DNA of 8,541 bases. Origin: Candidatus Mediterraneibacter stercorigallinarum. GTDB taxonomy: Bacteria; Bacillota; Clostridia; Lachnospirales; Lachnospiraceae. Where the stretch lies: positions 1 through 8,541 of the forward strand of contig DXCD01000101.1 of assembly GCA_019116185.1 (NCBI GenBank), written 5' to 3'. How positions within the stretch are numbered: the first letter of the stretch is position 1; each line of letters opens with the position of its first letter. A program made the position numbers and the translations under genes. The notes under the pieces were generated by a model. It did no database searches, was not told the origin of the DNA, and saw only the letters and a list, made by a program, of their open reading frames with translations. This document shows positions 1-5,869 of the stretch, one piece after another.

Positions 1-912
1 GGCAGCCCTGATCTTCAGCCCGTCTCCCTCATCCTGAGGATATGAGGGAACAACTGCCACGCTGACGGCACAAAGGGATGAGCCTTCGCCATCCTCTTTG
101 TGCTCCTTTTCTTTCCTGCGCGGCCGGCCTCCTTTTGCACAGTCCTGTACTGTCAGGTCTTCGATGGGGAGTTCCGGTTCAACGGTATAAGTCAGAGCCT
201 GATACCAGGAAGGATATTCCCAATCATCATACCTGTCTCCCCATTCCCCGTCATGCCGCCCCGTTTCACAGGAGCAGACTGAAAGCGTATATGTATCACC
301 TGTTATCGGATGCGTCAGTTCCACGTGCTTTTCCGTATCCGCTCCATCTCTCACATCCGTCGTAAAATGCGCGGCAGTCACGGGATGCTTCCCGGCAGAA
401 AGCACGCACTCCAGTTTCTTCGGAGACAGCACAGGGCTGCCTTCCCATTCACAGGACGTTCTCAGGAAAAGCCATCCGTAATCCCGGCTGCACCCGTATT
501 CTGCCATCAGCTCTTCTGTCTCTTTATCTGGTTCCGCTTCCGGCTGAAGAGGATTCCAGCATGTACTGCACCCGAAACTCCCTTTCACAGGAATCCCATC
601 CAGAGATAATCGGATATCAAAATCACTGCCGAACGGAGATTCCCTCTCCGCCTCTTCCAGCTCCTCATCTGAAAGTTCTTCATAATCCCGGTCTTTCCAT
701 TTATCCATATAAGCCGAGATATCCGGAACAGGCACGCGCACGCACAGGTCAAGGACAGCCCCCTCTTCTCCCACATAGACCGCGGGGATGCATAATCTTC
801 TGTTTTCCCATGCCAGCAGACCGTCCGCGGCAGGATCATGCACCGGGATCTTTTTCAAAGGGGTCCCTTCCTGTCCGCTATACCAGAAATTCTTCCCATA
901 ATATACTTTCAT
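1..912 (-). CDS. Unrecognised acidic protein, N-terminal 304 residues (C-terminus cut by the window edge)
   Basis: An uninterrupted frame of 304 codons runs from an ATG at 912 off the left edge. The start is fixed by a GGAGG ribosome binding site seven bases upstream. The protein begins MKVYYGKNFWYSG and has no signal peptide or membrane helix, so it is probably cytoplasmic. It is rich in Asp/Glu, with an acidic stretch at about residues 72-92 (DRDYEELSDEELEEAERES). Cysteines at 115/118 (CSTC) and 213/215 (CSC) could be a partial metal site, but I cannot assign one. Aromatic patches (GEWGDRYDDWEYPSWYQ, 222-238) and a basic segment (GGRPRRKEKEHK, 261-272) follow. I do not recognise the family. 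It lies 82 bases after the EFR1 gene, with a strong hairpin and no clear promoter between, so it may be read through from that gene. The coding call is firm; function is unknown. Confidence 0.85.
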   Translation of the reverse strand, partial: MKVYYGKNFWYSGQEGTPLKKIPVHDPAADGLLAWENRRLCIPAVYVGEEGAVLDLCVRVPVPDISAYMDKWKDRDYEELSDEELEEAERESPFGSDFDIRLSLDGIPVKGSFGCSTCWNPLQPEAEPDKETEELMAEYGCSRDYGWLFLRTSCEWEGSPVLSPKKLECVLSAGKHPVTAAHFTTDVRDGADTEKHVELTHPITGDTYTLSVCSCETGRHDGEWGDRYDDWEYPSWYQALTYTVEPELPIEDLTVQDCAKGGRPRRKEKEHKEDGEGSSLCAVSVAVVPSYPQDEGDGLKIRAA

Positions 913-950
913 CCGTATTCCTCCGTAATGTTTTCACAGAATCTCTTGCC

Positions 951-981
951 GCATGGCAGGCGGCCTTCCCTCCTGCCATGC
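951..981 (-). repeat. Perfect 10-bp inverted repeat between two genes
   Basis: Arms 951-960 and 972-981 (GCATGGCAGG / CCTGCCATGC) are perfectly complementary around an 11-base loop. In the direction of the flanking genes the hairpin follows the EFR1 stop by 13 bases but has no U-tract after it. The T-rich run (TATTTTATTTAT) lies on the other side, so as an intrinsic terminator it would fit plus-strand transcription better. It may be a 3'-end stabilising or processing hairpin, or a partial terminator between EFR1 and the next gene. Confidence 0.7.
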
Positions 982-994
982 TATTTTATTTATG

Positions 995-1759
995 CTATTT
1001 TATATATGCCTTTTCATGGCACAGATACCTTCTCTTCCCGACTGTGCGTTTTCCATACTCCACCGCTTCTTCGGGACAGACAGAAATACATGCCATGCAG
1101 TGCGTACACCGTTTTCCCCATTCCGGCCTGCCATTAACCAGCCGGACATTATTCAGCACACAACTCTTCACACATCTTCCGCAGGAAATGCACTCGTCTG
1201 TTGCATAGAACTTTTTTGCCTTTACCACAAACCCGTAAAATCCCACATTTAAAAGGCTGCTGCTTTTGATCCGGTCCACGGTCCCCGCCTTTATCAGGGG
1301 GAAGTTTTTACCTTCTCTGATATATTTTGCGCTTTCTTTCAGAAGATGTGCCGCGTTTTCTGTCAGCCTGCGGCACTCGTGCTCTTCCGGTACAGAAAAC
1401 AATGCCACATAATTCTCCGGCATAACCACTTCCAGAAGCCCTTTATAAATAAATCCCTTCTCTTTACAGAACCTGGCAGTCTTTGCCCGGGCATTCCCTG
1501 TCTCACTTCCGCAAGTCAGGATAAAGTACGCGTTTCTTATTCCTGAGAATCCGGACTTTCTGATAAATTCTGCAAATAGCTTTGGAAGCTGCCAGCAGTA
1601 CGTGGGCGCCACGAACACCCATGGCTTTTCCGACGAAAATACTCCCCTTTTTCCTGCCTTTATATATTCTCCCGCATCCTGAAGCTCGTCTTTTAACTCT
1701 GACGCGATCACTTCCGCCGCATAGCGGCTGTTGCCTGTTCCTGAGAAATATATTACCAT
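995..1759 (-). CDS. EFR1-family flavodoxin/ferredoxin fusion protein
   Basis: This 254-residue protein joins a flavodoxin-like domain to a two-cluster ferredoxin domain and probably carries electrons in the cytoplasm; its partner is unknown. The FMN phosphate loop is at the extreme N-terminus (YFSGTGNSR, 4-12) and the flavodoxin fold runs to about 165. Two C-x2-C-x2-C-x3-C motifs bind [4Fe-4S] clusters: Cys190/193/196/200 and Cys218/221/224/228, the second followed by Pro as usual. The ATG at 1759 is chosen over an upstream in-frame ATG at 1801 because GGAGG stands nine bases before it and the first strand then starts at residue 2, as in the family. ybaK lies 81 bases upstream with no clear terminator or promoter between, so the two may be co-transcribed. 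The assignment is confident; physiological role is not. Confidence 0.92.
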   Translation of the reverse strand: MVIYFSGTGNSRYAAEVIASELKDELQDAGEYIKAGKRGVFSSEKPWVFVAPTYCWQLPKLFAEFIRKSGFSGIRNAYFILTCGSETGNARAKTARFCKEKGFIYKGLLEVVMPENYVALFSVPEEHECRRLTENAAHLLKESAKYIREGKNFPLIKAGTVDRIKSSSLLNVGFYGFVVKAKKFYATDECISCGRCVKSCVLNNVRLVNGRPEWGKRCTHCMACISVCPEEAVEYGKRTVGKRRYLCHEKAYIK

Positions 1760-1840
1760 TTTATTTTTCCTCCATATATCCCGGCTTTGCCTGCTGCTCA
1801 TTTATCACGTCTGCAATATTATTCTCAGGCTTTTCGTAAT

Positions 1841-2320
1841 TTATTCAGCTATATCCTCCAGCTGGAACCGGATTACTTTTTCCAGGTCCTTCAGGCTCAT
1901 TTCCACCTGATACCCGATCTTTCCTCCGCTGAAAATGATCCTCTCCTGGTCTTTTGCGCTTATATCTATAACCGTCCGGAACTGCTTTTTCATCCCAATG
2001 GGCGAGCAGCCCCCGTGAATATACCCGGTCAGGGGAAGCAGTTCTTTTGACTTGATCATTTCAATACTCTTTTCCCCAACGCTCTGAGCAGCCTTTTTTA
2101 AGTTCAGCTCTTTATTCACCGGCACCACGAACACATAGTTTGTCCTGGACTTTCCCACCGTGACCAGCGTCTTAAACACCATGTCCGGATCTTCCCCCAG
2201 CGCCTCCGCGACCTCCAAGCCGCTGACTGCTCCGGTATTCAGATAATTGTGGCTGATATAGTTTATCTTCTTCTGATCCAATATCCTCATAACATTGGTC
2301 TTGTCATTATTCTTTGCCAT
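1841..2320 (-). CDS. ybaK: Cys-tRNA(Pro)/Cys-tRNA(Cys) deacylase YbaK
   Basis: The 159-residue product matches the YbaK/EbsC family over its full normal length. These cytoplasmic trans-editing enzymes hydrolyse Cys-tRNA(Pro) made in error by prolyl-tRNA synthetase, so cysteine is not inserted at proline codons. Visible hallmarks are the conserved lysine in DMVFKTLV (Lys50, equivalent to the essential lysine of the family), the central strand YVFVVPVNKELNLKKAA (62-78), and the Gly-rich loop GYIHGGCSPIGMKK (99-112). The ATG at 2320 has AAAGG nine bases upstream; an in-frame GTG at 2329 would sit on that ribosome binding site and is less likely. A good extended -10 promoter lies just upstream, giving a leader of about 16 bases. 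The gene probably heads a unit with the EFR1 gene. Confidence 0.93.
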   Translation of the reverse strand: MAKNNDKTNVMRILDQKKINYISHNYLNTGAVSGLEVAEALGEDPDMVFKTLVTVGKSRTNYVFVVPVNKELNLKKAAQSVGEKSIEMIKSKELLPLTGYIHGGCSPIGMKKQFRTVIDISAKDQERIIFSGGKIGYQVEMSLKDLEKVIRFQLEDIAE

Positions 2321-2342
2321 TATTCTCACCCTTTCCGGTCAT

Positions 2343-2372
2343 ATTGTATCACAATCCTGCCCGTAATGGCAG
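2343..2372 (-). promoter_or_regulatory. Predicted sigma-A promoter of ybaK (extended -10)
   Basis: On the minus strand TACAAT (2348-2343) is preceded by TG one base upstream (TGaTACAAT), and CTGCCA (2372-2367) stands 18 bases further up as a weak -35. The expected start is near 2336, sixteen bases before the ybaK ATG. The -35 overlaps the hairpin at 2356-2373. Confidence 0.6.
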
Positions 2373-2373
2373 G
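2356..2373 (-). repeat. 6-bp inverted repeat after the RNHCP gene, over the ybaK -35
   Basis: CCTGCC (2373-2368) and GGCAGG (2361-2356) form a 6-bp GC-rich stem with a six-base loop. It begins nine bases after the stop of the RNHCP gene. There is no U-tract, so it is at best a poor intrinsic terminator. Because it covers the -35 and part of the spacer of the ybaK promoter, it could equally be an operator dyad. Confidence 0.45.
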
Positions 2374-2382
2374 CTGTTAAGT

Positions 2383-2811
2383 CTAGAATTTCAAACTCCC
2401 GTCTCCCGCCATGAGCTTTGTCATTTCCTCGATCCTCTCCAACGGGAACGGAGGCAGGCATACCGGTTTCATGGCAATCGACATCAGCTTCATCGGATTA
2501 TCATCCGCTGCCACGCGGTTCGAGCTTAGAGCGCCGCATCTGCGGCATCTGTGGATGATGGCCCATTCTCCGTTCTTCCTCACCCACACTGCCACCGGCT
2601 CCATGATCCCGCCGCAGTCAGACTCCCTGTCCCCGGGCTCGATATCTACATGAAGGCTGGACAGACAGTTCGGGCAGTGATTCCTGTGACTGCTGCCTGC
2701 TCCGGCAGATACCACCGGCCTGCCGCATACTTTACATGTAAAGCTGTCCGTGCATGGATGAGTTTTATAATATCCTTTTTCGTATTTTCGTCTCTTGTTC
2801 TCCCGATTCAT
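2383..2811 (-). CDS. RNHCP domain-containing zinc-binding protein
   Basis: This 142-residue cytoplasmic protein contains the motif that names the RNHCP family (RNHCP, residues 43-47). The cysteine pairs CKVC (26-29) and CPNC (46-49) probably form one zinc-ribbon-like site. A second set, Cys66 (DCGG) plus CRRC (89-92), may form another. Between them is a short beta-rich stretch (MEPVAVWVRKNGEWAIIHRC). The N-terminus is very basic (NRENKRRKYEKGYYK), which would suit nucleic-acid binding, but no activity is established for the family as far as I know. AAGGAG stands ten bases before the ATG. It appears to be a single gene: it follows an intrinsic terminator at 2923-2952 and is separated from ybaK by a promoter. 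No strong -35/-10 pair is visible; CTGACA with TATTCC (17-base spacer, 2904-2876) is a weak candidate. Confidence 0.92.
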   Translation of the reverse strand: MNRENKRRKYEKGYYKTHPCTDSFTCKVCGRPVVSAGAGSSHRNHCPNCLSSLHVDIEPGDRESDCGGIMEPVAVWVRKNGEWAIIHRCRRCGALSSNRVAADDNPMKLMSIAMKPVCLPPFPLERIEEMTKLMAGDGSLKF

Positions 2812-2856
2812 TGTTCTTCTTCTCCTTACATAGTGATTTTTTCTTTGTGAACCTAT

Positions 2857-2890
2857 ATTCCTGCAAATACGGCCGGAATATCGATTCCTG
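2857..2890. repeat. Repeated ATTCC/GGAAT half-sites upstream of the RNHCP gene
   Basis: ATTCCTG occurs at 2857-2863 and again at 2884-2890, 27 bases apart, with an inverted GGAAT at 2875-2879 between them. The last two make an imperfect dyad (GGAATATCGATTCC, 2875-2888). The position, 45 to 80 bases before the RNHCP start and overlapping its only candidate promoter, would suit a regulator binding site, but these are short words and may be chance. Confidence 0.3.
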
Positions 2891-2922
2891 TAATCTATGT
2901 CAGGACAACCGGACGAGCAAAT

Positions 2923-2952
2923 AAAAAAAATAACCCTTTTAACAATGGGTTA
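2923..2952 (-). terminator. Intrinsic terminator upstream of the RNHCP gene
   Basis: On the minus strand a 6-bp stem TAACCC (2952-2947) / GGGTTA (2936-2931) with a ten-base loop is followed directly by eight T residues (2930-2923). It ends whatever is transcribed through 3198-2953 and insulates the RNHCP gene. Confidence 0.75.
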
Positions 2953-3103
2953 CCCTGCTGTACGCTCCACTGCCCCTGCGCGCTGATCAACTGATCTTGC
3001 CCGCAGGCCAAAGAGACTTTCCCTGTATATCAGGATGCAGCCAAAACAGACCGCCTTCTCCTGTTAAAGCAGCCGCTGTCACTATCCGCAAAAAAGCGTA
3101 CAA
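2923..3103 (-). ncRNA. Candidate structured RNA segment closed by a long-range stem
   Basis: Read on the minus strand, TTGTACGC (3103-3096) can pair with GCGTACAG (2965-2958), giving seven Watson-Crick pairs plus one G-U across about 130 bases. Inside are smaller hairpins: AACAG/CTGTT, CCTG/CAGG around ATATA, and CCTGCG/CGCAGG enclosing GATC-AGTT-GATC. The closing arm is followed at once by the terminator at 2952-2923. No open frame here has a ribosome binding site. It could be the distal part of a transcript of about 280 nt from the 3233-3205 promoter, reached when the first terminator is read through. It does not match any structured RNA I can recall (signal recognition particle RNA, RNase P, tmRNA, T-box). 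The structure was drawn by eye. Confidence 0.35.
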
Positions 3104-3104
3104 C

Positions 3105-3129
3105 AAAAAACCCATCATTTTTCATGATG
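3105..3129 (-). terminator. Intrinsic terminator or attenuator about 90 nt after a promoter
   Basis: On the minus strand CATCAT (3129-3124) and ATGATG (3118-3113) form a 6-bp stem, extended by a U-G pair, around a GAAAA loop, followed after two G residues by six T (3110-3105). The stem is AU-rich, so termination may be only partial. Confidence 0.65.
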
Positions 3130-3150
3130 ACACTCGTTCTTATTGTCCTG

Positions 3151-3171
3151 TTATCTGCGAATAGCCGACAT
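3151..3171 (-). other. Six-codon reading frame with strong ribosome binding site
   Basis: ATG at 3171 is preceded by GGGAGG (3184-3179) at the ideal seven-base spacing, but the frame reads only MSAIRR and a stop. The initiation signal is far better than such a short product would need. This suggests a leader peptide, or a truncated small ORF such as a holin-like type I toxin. The shifted frame just after it reads ADNRTIRTS, vaguely like the polar tail of such toxins; that resemblance is from memory and weak. Confidence 0.25.
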
Positions 3172-3204
3172 CAAGCCACCTCCCGTTCTTTCTAAACTAT
3201 CGCC

Positions 3205-3233
3205 AGTATAACAATCCGGCGTCAAAATGTAAA
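3205..3233 (-). promoter_or_regulatory. Strong predicted sigma-A promoter in the intergenic region
   Basis: TTTACA (3233-3228) and TATACT (3210-3205) are separated by exactly 17 bases on the minus strand, each one mismatch from consensus. It begins 11 bases after the stop of the DUF6483-like gene and points into a region with no protein gene for almost 400 bases. Confidence 0.75.
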
Positions 3234-3243
3234 GCATTTTTTA

Positions 3244-3633
3244 TCATAACGCATTCTCATCCACAAATGCGTCCATCAGGCTTCCATATCCGTAGAAATC
3301 CACCACATACCTTATGCCGTCCAGAACTTCCTGCCGGGAATAATCATTCTCCTCAAGAAATTCGTCTGTCTTTCCATTCAGCTTTTCATAGAACAGGAGC
3401 GCAAGTTCAAAATAAGCCCTGCTGTCCGGGTCCAGCCCGTCAAGCAGCAGATTCTCCGCTTCGTTGATCTCTCCGTCATCTGCCATGGAGATCAGCTTCC
3501 TGTACTTTTCCAACACTTCCAGCGGGACCGCCTCTTCCTCATCCTTGTCAATATCCCTGCCGAACACCAGCCTGATGAGCATACGCACCACTTCATGTAC
3601 GATCCGCATATAATAGTCTTTTTCCTCAAACAT
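3244..3633 (-). CDS. DUF6483-like small acidic helical protein
   Basis: This 129-residue, strongly acidic, predominantly helical protein begins MFEEKDYYMRIVHEVVRML, which I recognise from memory as the start of proteins now grouped as DUF6483; no function is established. It has no signal peptide and no clear membrane segment, although a short hydrophobic patch (VVRMLIRLVFG, 15-25) lies near the start. Residues 38-90 (LEVLEKYRKLISMADDGE through ALLFYEKLNGK) resemble a pair of TPR-like helices, which suggests protein contacts. AAAGGA stands 11 bases before the ATG. It is probably the last gene of the operon that begins at the MBL hydrolase, 59 bases after the methyltransferase, with no terminator or promoter seen in that gap. 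The coding call is firm, family name moderately so. Confidence 0.82.
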   Translation of the reverse strand: MFEEKDYYMRIVHEVVRMLIRLVFGRDIDKDEEEAVPLEVLEKYRKLISMADDGEINEAENLLLDGLDPDSRAYFELALLFYEKLNGKTDEFLEENDYSRQEVLDGIRYVVDFYGYGSLMDAFVDENAL

Positions 3634-3692
3634 AATTCTGATTTTCCTTTCCTATTTTTCCGGGCACAGCCAGCCCGCCTGAAACGCAGAAG

Positions 3693-4424
3693 TCATTCCG
3701 GCTTCCGGGCTTTGACCAGCAGCATCATGGGCCTGCGCATTTCATCCTTCATCTCAGGAAGACGCATCATCTCTTCAGATGGATGTGCCTCTTCCACTGC
3801 CTCAAGAACAAAGCCGCACATAAGCATTCCTCCCAGGATCTGGGTAAGCGTATGGTGCTGCTTGGTCACTTCACATCCGAGAAAATGAGTCTTTCTCTCT
3901 CCCGCATGGAAATAGTCGTCCACAGGCCAGTAAAGAGGCGTCCCGCTCTCATCCCTGACCCAGTCCTGCCCCGGTGCCGCGGTAAACACCGGATGCTCGA
4001 TATTGAACAAAAAGGTCCCGCCCGGTTTCAGCGTGCGGTATACCTTTCTGTATATCTTTTCCAGATCCAAAATATAGTGCAGCGCCAGATTTGAGATCAC
4101 GCAGTCCCATGTGTCCTGAGGGTAGTCATACTCCTCAATCCCGCACACGCGGTAGATAATTCCTGCATCTGCATTCCTTTTCTCCGCCTCTCTGATCATC
4201 CGTTCGCTGATATCGATTCCCAGGACCTGATCCGCTCCCTGCTCCACGGCATACCCGCAGTGCCAGCCATACCCGCATCCCAGATCCAGCACCTTTTTCC
4301 CGCATACGTCCGGGAACAGCTTCTTAAGCTGGTGCCACTCTCCCGCGCCGGATAATCCCTCACGGCTCCTGGACATCTGAGCGTATTGTCCAAAAAACTT
4401 CTCGTCATCATATTCGATCTTCAT
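3693..4424 (-). CDS. Class I SAM-dependent methyltransferase
   Basis: The 243-residue product has the Rossmann-type methyltransferase fold. Motif I for S-adenosylmethionine binding is VLDLGCGYGWHCG (45-57). The acidic residue that holds the ribose hydroxyls is Asp71 (VLGIDIS), motif IV lies at DCVISNLALHYI (107-118), and the LKPGG motif at 132-136 precedes strand 5 (TFLFNIEHPVF). The C-terminal half (150-243) has a separate cap region with HAGERKTHFLG and a final strand MLLVKARKP. Such proteins resemble the UbiE/SmtA-like small-molecule methyltransferases; the substrate cannot be read from sequence. The ATG at 4424 has GGAGG eleven bases upstream and fits the family start; upstream in-frame Met codons lack a ribosome binding site. 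It stands 46 bases after the DUF1648 gene and is probably in one operon with its neighbours. Confidence 0.9.
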   Translation of the reverse strand: MKIEYDDEKFFGQYAQMSRSREGLSGAGEWHQLKKLFPDVCGKKVLDLGCGYGWHCGYAVEQGADQVLGIDISERMIREAEKRNADAGIIYRVCGIEEYDYPQDTWDCVISNLALHYILDLEKIYRKVYRTLKPGGTFLFNIEHPVFTAAPGQDWVRDESGTPLYWPVDDYFHAGERKTHFLGCEVTKQHHTLTQILGGMLMCGFVLEAVEEAHPSEEMMRLPEMKDEMRRPMMLLVKARKPE

Positions 4425-4470
4425 CTGTCTTTTCTCCTCCAGTCCGCAGCATGCACATAACCGCTGTCTC

Positions 4471-4941
4471 TTACTGTCTCCGCACAAGACACACAAGCCA
4501 GAAGATCAGGTCTGCAAATGTGACTCCCAAGAATACCGGCAGAAACCATGCAGGCAGATTTCTCCCTGTCACGCCGAAAACGGACAGAAAAGAAAGCCCT
4601 GCTGTTATGATCAGTTTCAATGTCTCCACCATATACATCAGAATGCGGTACACACGCGCCCCGTTCTCCTGCGTCACCTGCACGCCTGTATTCCATATCT
4701 GTGGGAACCGCTGGATCAGAGTGATTCCGATATACAGGATCCACATCACCACAGGAAGGAATAGCAGCTCGCCTTTTCCGCCCCACCTGTCGATCTCCCC
4801 CGCCGCGTTATAATGTGCGGGGATGCGGTCCGGGAAAGAATCCCAGCCCACGATCAAGTATAAGGTCGTGCCTGCCATCCCCAGCAGACTGAGCCCTTCC
4901 AGGATCATATCCGGAATCGTCCGTCTGATCTTAATCTTCAT
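4471..4941 (-). CDS. DUF1648 domain-containing membrane protein
   Basis: This 156-residue integral membrane protein has four predicted helices at about 12-32, 58-76, 105-124 and 130-152. Between helices one and two is the DUF1648 signature: FPDRIPAHYNAAGEIDRWG (36-54), a conserved Pro-Asp-x-Ile-Pro-x-His-Tyr-Asn...Gly...Asp-x-Trp-Gly loop. DUF1648 is also found at the N-terminus of SdpI-type immunity proteins, but this protein is short and lacks the rest of SdpI, so an immunity role is not supported. The ATG at 4941 follows GGGAGG by seven bases; an upstream in-frame ATG at 4983 would add a Gly-rich non-membrane tail encoded by a hairpin region and is rejected. It lies 49 bases after the MBL hydrolase gene. 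Confidence 0.88.
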   Translation of the reverse strand: MKIKIRRTIPDMILEGLSLLGMAGTTLYLIVGWDSFPDRIPAHYNAAGEIDRWGGKGELLFLPVVMWILYIGITLIQRFPQIWNTGVQVTQENGARVYRILMYMVETLKLIITAGLSFLSVFGVTGRNLPAWFLPVFLGVTFADLIFWLVCLVRRQ

Positions 4942-4959
4942 GCCATTCCCTCCCCATTC

Positions 4960-4980
4960 TCCGGGCTCCCAGCTCCCGGA
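4960..4980 (-). repeat. 6-bp inverted repeat just upstream of the DUF1648 gene
   Basis: TCCGGG (4980-4975) and CCCGGA (4965-4960) form a GC-rich stem with a nine-base loop, ending about six bases before the GGGAGG ribosome binding site of the DUF1648 gene. There is no U-tract. It could stabilise or separate the two halves of the message. Confidence 0.45.
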
Positions 4981-4990
4981 CATCTTTTTA

Positions 4991-5806
4991 TTATCCGAAG
5001 TGGATCTCTGCGCCTGACTTCAGCTGACGGACCATCCCGCCCAGTTCTTCCCGCAGGATCTGATATGCCTCTTCCCCGGTACAGTGGCCGGTCCAGACCT
5101 GCTCCACTCCGGTCGCTCTCACCTTTTCCGCAAAATTCCTTATATATTCTTCCGATTTATTATAGAGATGAAATCCGCCCGCCATGAGCCTGACTTTCTT
5201 TCCCGGAAATGTATCTGAAACTTCTGCTATAATATTGTCCGCTCCGCCATGGGAACAGCTGTTAAATACTGCCAGGCCGTCCCCTGTGTCAAACACAAGA
5301 CTCTGTTCATGGGAAAAATCATCCACTGCACAGCTGTCATCATCTCTCAGATACATATGCTCTCTTTCCCCGGCTCTCTCCATCCCGGCGGTCTTATGCG
5401 GGATCAGCCACATCCCCTTCTCAATCTCAAGATCCCCGGACACCCGGATGATCCTGTCCGCATATTTTTCCAGAAGCCCCTTTCGGATGCCGATATATTT
5501 CCATCCGCCTTCTTCCTCTTTATAGCAGTTCTCCTTGCAGGATTCCCGCAGATAAAGCTTTGCCTTTGTATTTTGTCCGAAAAACTCTGCCATGCCGTCC
5601 GCATGGTCGTAATGCGCATGGGACAGCACCGCATAGTCTGTCTCAGCCAGGGAGATCCCCAGCTTAAGCGCGTTCTCGGCAAACAGCCCGGAGGCGCCTG
5701 CATCCAGCAGCACCTTTCTGCCTCCATACTCAATAAAAAAACTCAAGCCCCACTCTCCGGCTGTATTCTCATTTCCGATATTATCTACTAAAACTGTCGC
5801 CTTCAT
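4991..5806 (-). CDS. MBL-fold metallohydrolase (COG1237-type)
   Basis: The 271-residue product is a cytoplasmic metallo-beta-lactamase-fold hydrolase of the group often annotated as 7,8-dihydropterin-6-methyl-4-(beta-D-ribofuranosyl)aminobenzene-5'-phosphate synthase-like. The metal ligands are visible in order: HAHYDH (63-68), His186 in NSCSHGGADN (182-191), and His241 in TGHCTG (239-244). A conserved GGFHLY loop (210-215) stands where the family has it. The N-terminus (MKATVLVDN, then KVLLDAGASGLFAENA) is also typical. Despite the inherited name, the real substrate in fermentative bacteria is unknown. The ATG at 5806 is preferred over an in-frame GTG at 5839 because GGTGG precedes it at ten bases and no ribosome binding site precedes the GTG. 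It heads a probable four-gene operon under the promoter at 5899-5870. Confidence 0.92.
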   Translation of the reverse strand: MKATVLVDNIGNENTAGEWGLSFFIEYGGRKVLLDAGASGLFAENALKLGISLAETDYAVLSHAHYDHADGMAEFFGQNTKAKLYLRESCKENCYKEEEGGWKYIGIRKGLLEKYADRIIRVSGDLEIEKGMWLIPHKTAGMERAGEREHMYLRDDDSCAVDDFSHEQSLVFDTGDGLAVFNSCSHGGADNIIAEVSDTFPGKKVRLMAGGFHLYNKSEEYIRNFAEKVRATGVEQVWTGHCTGEEAYQILREELGGMVRQLKSGAEIHFG

Positions 5807-5869
5807 CTTCTCTTTTCCACCATTTCTGACGATTTTCACCGTCTGTTATCTCATACGGACTTCCTGTCT

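Larger units (their letters stand above)
3105..3198 (-). ncRNA. Predicted small transcript of about 94 nt
   Basis: A near-consensus promoter (3233-3205) and an intrinsic terminator (3129-3105) bracket this short segment, predicting an independent transcript starting near 3198. It carries a good ribosome binding site and an ATG at 3171, but the frame closes after six codons. It may therefore be a regulatory RNA, a leader peptide plus attenuator, or the remnant of a small toxin gene that has lost its middle. I cannot tell which from sequence alone. Confidence 0.45.

Noticed and set aside
561..1208. Long open frame on the plus strand (about 215 codons)
   Set aside because: It overlaps two well-supported minus-strand genes, has no ribosome binding site or recognisable domain, and reads as a mirror of their codon bias. 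The same applies to the other plus-strand frames, such as 6025-6752 opposite the hydrolase.
2987..3118. A 43-codon minus-strand frame beginning MMGFLLYAFLRIV with a hydrophobic start
   Set aside because: Its start lies in the arm of the terminator at 3129-3105, it has no ribosome binding site, and the rest does not look like a small toxin or membrane peptide.
2923..3198. Known structured RNAs (T-box, signal recognition particle RNA, RNase P RNA, 6S RNA, common riboswitches)
   Set aside because: None of the sequence hallmarks I know for these could be found; a covariance-model scan would be needed to exclude 6S RNA or rarer classes.
3157..3204. Inverted repeat GGCGATAG / CTATTCGC near the start of the small transcript
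   Set aside because: It needs a bulged base, and the first arm lies mostly upstream of the expected transcription start, so it is unlikely to form in the RNA.
3634..3692. Hairpin CGGGC/GCCCG between the methyltransferase and DUF6483-like genes as a terminator
   Set aside because: It is followed by A residues, not T, on the transcribed strand, so an operon is more likely.
4471..4941. Reading the DUF1648 protein as an SdpI-type toxin immunity protein
   Set aside because: Only the DUF1648 part is present, and no SdpC-like toxin or regulator gene lies nearby.
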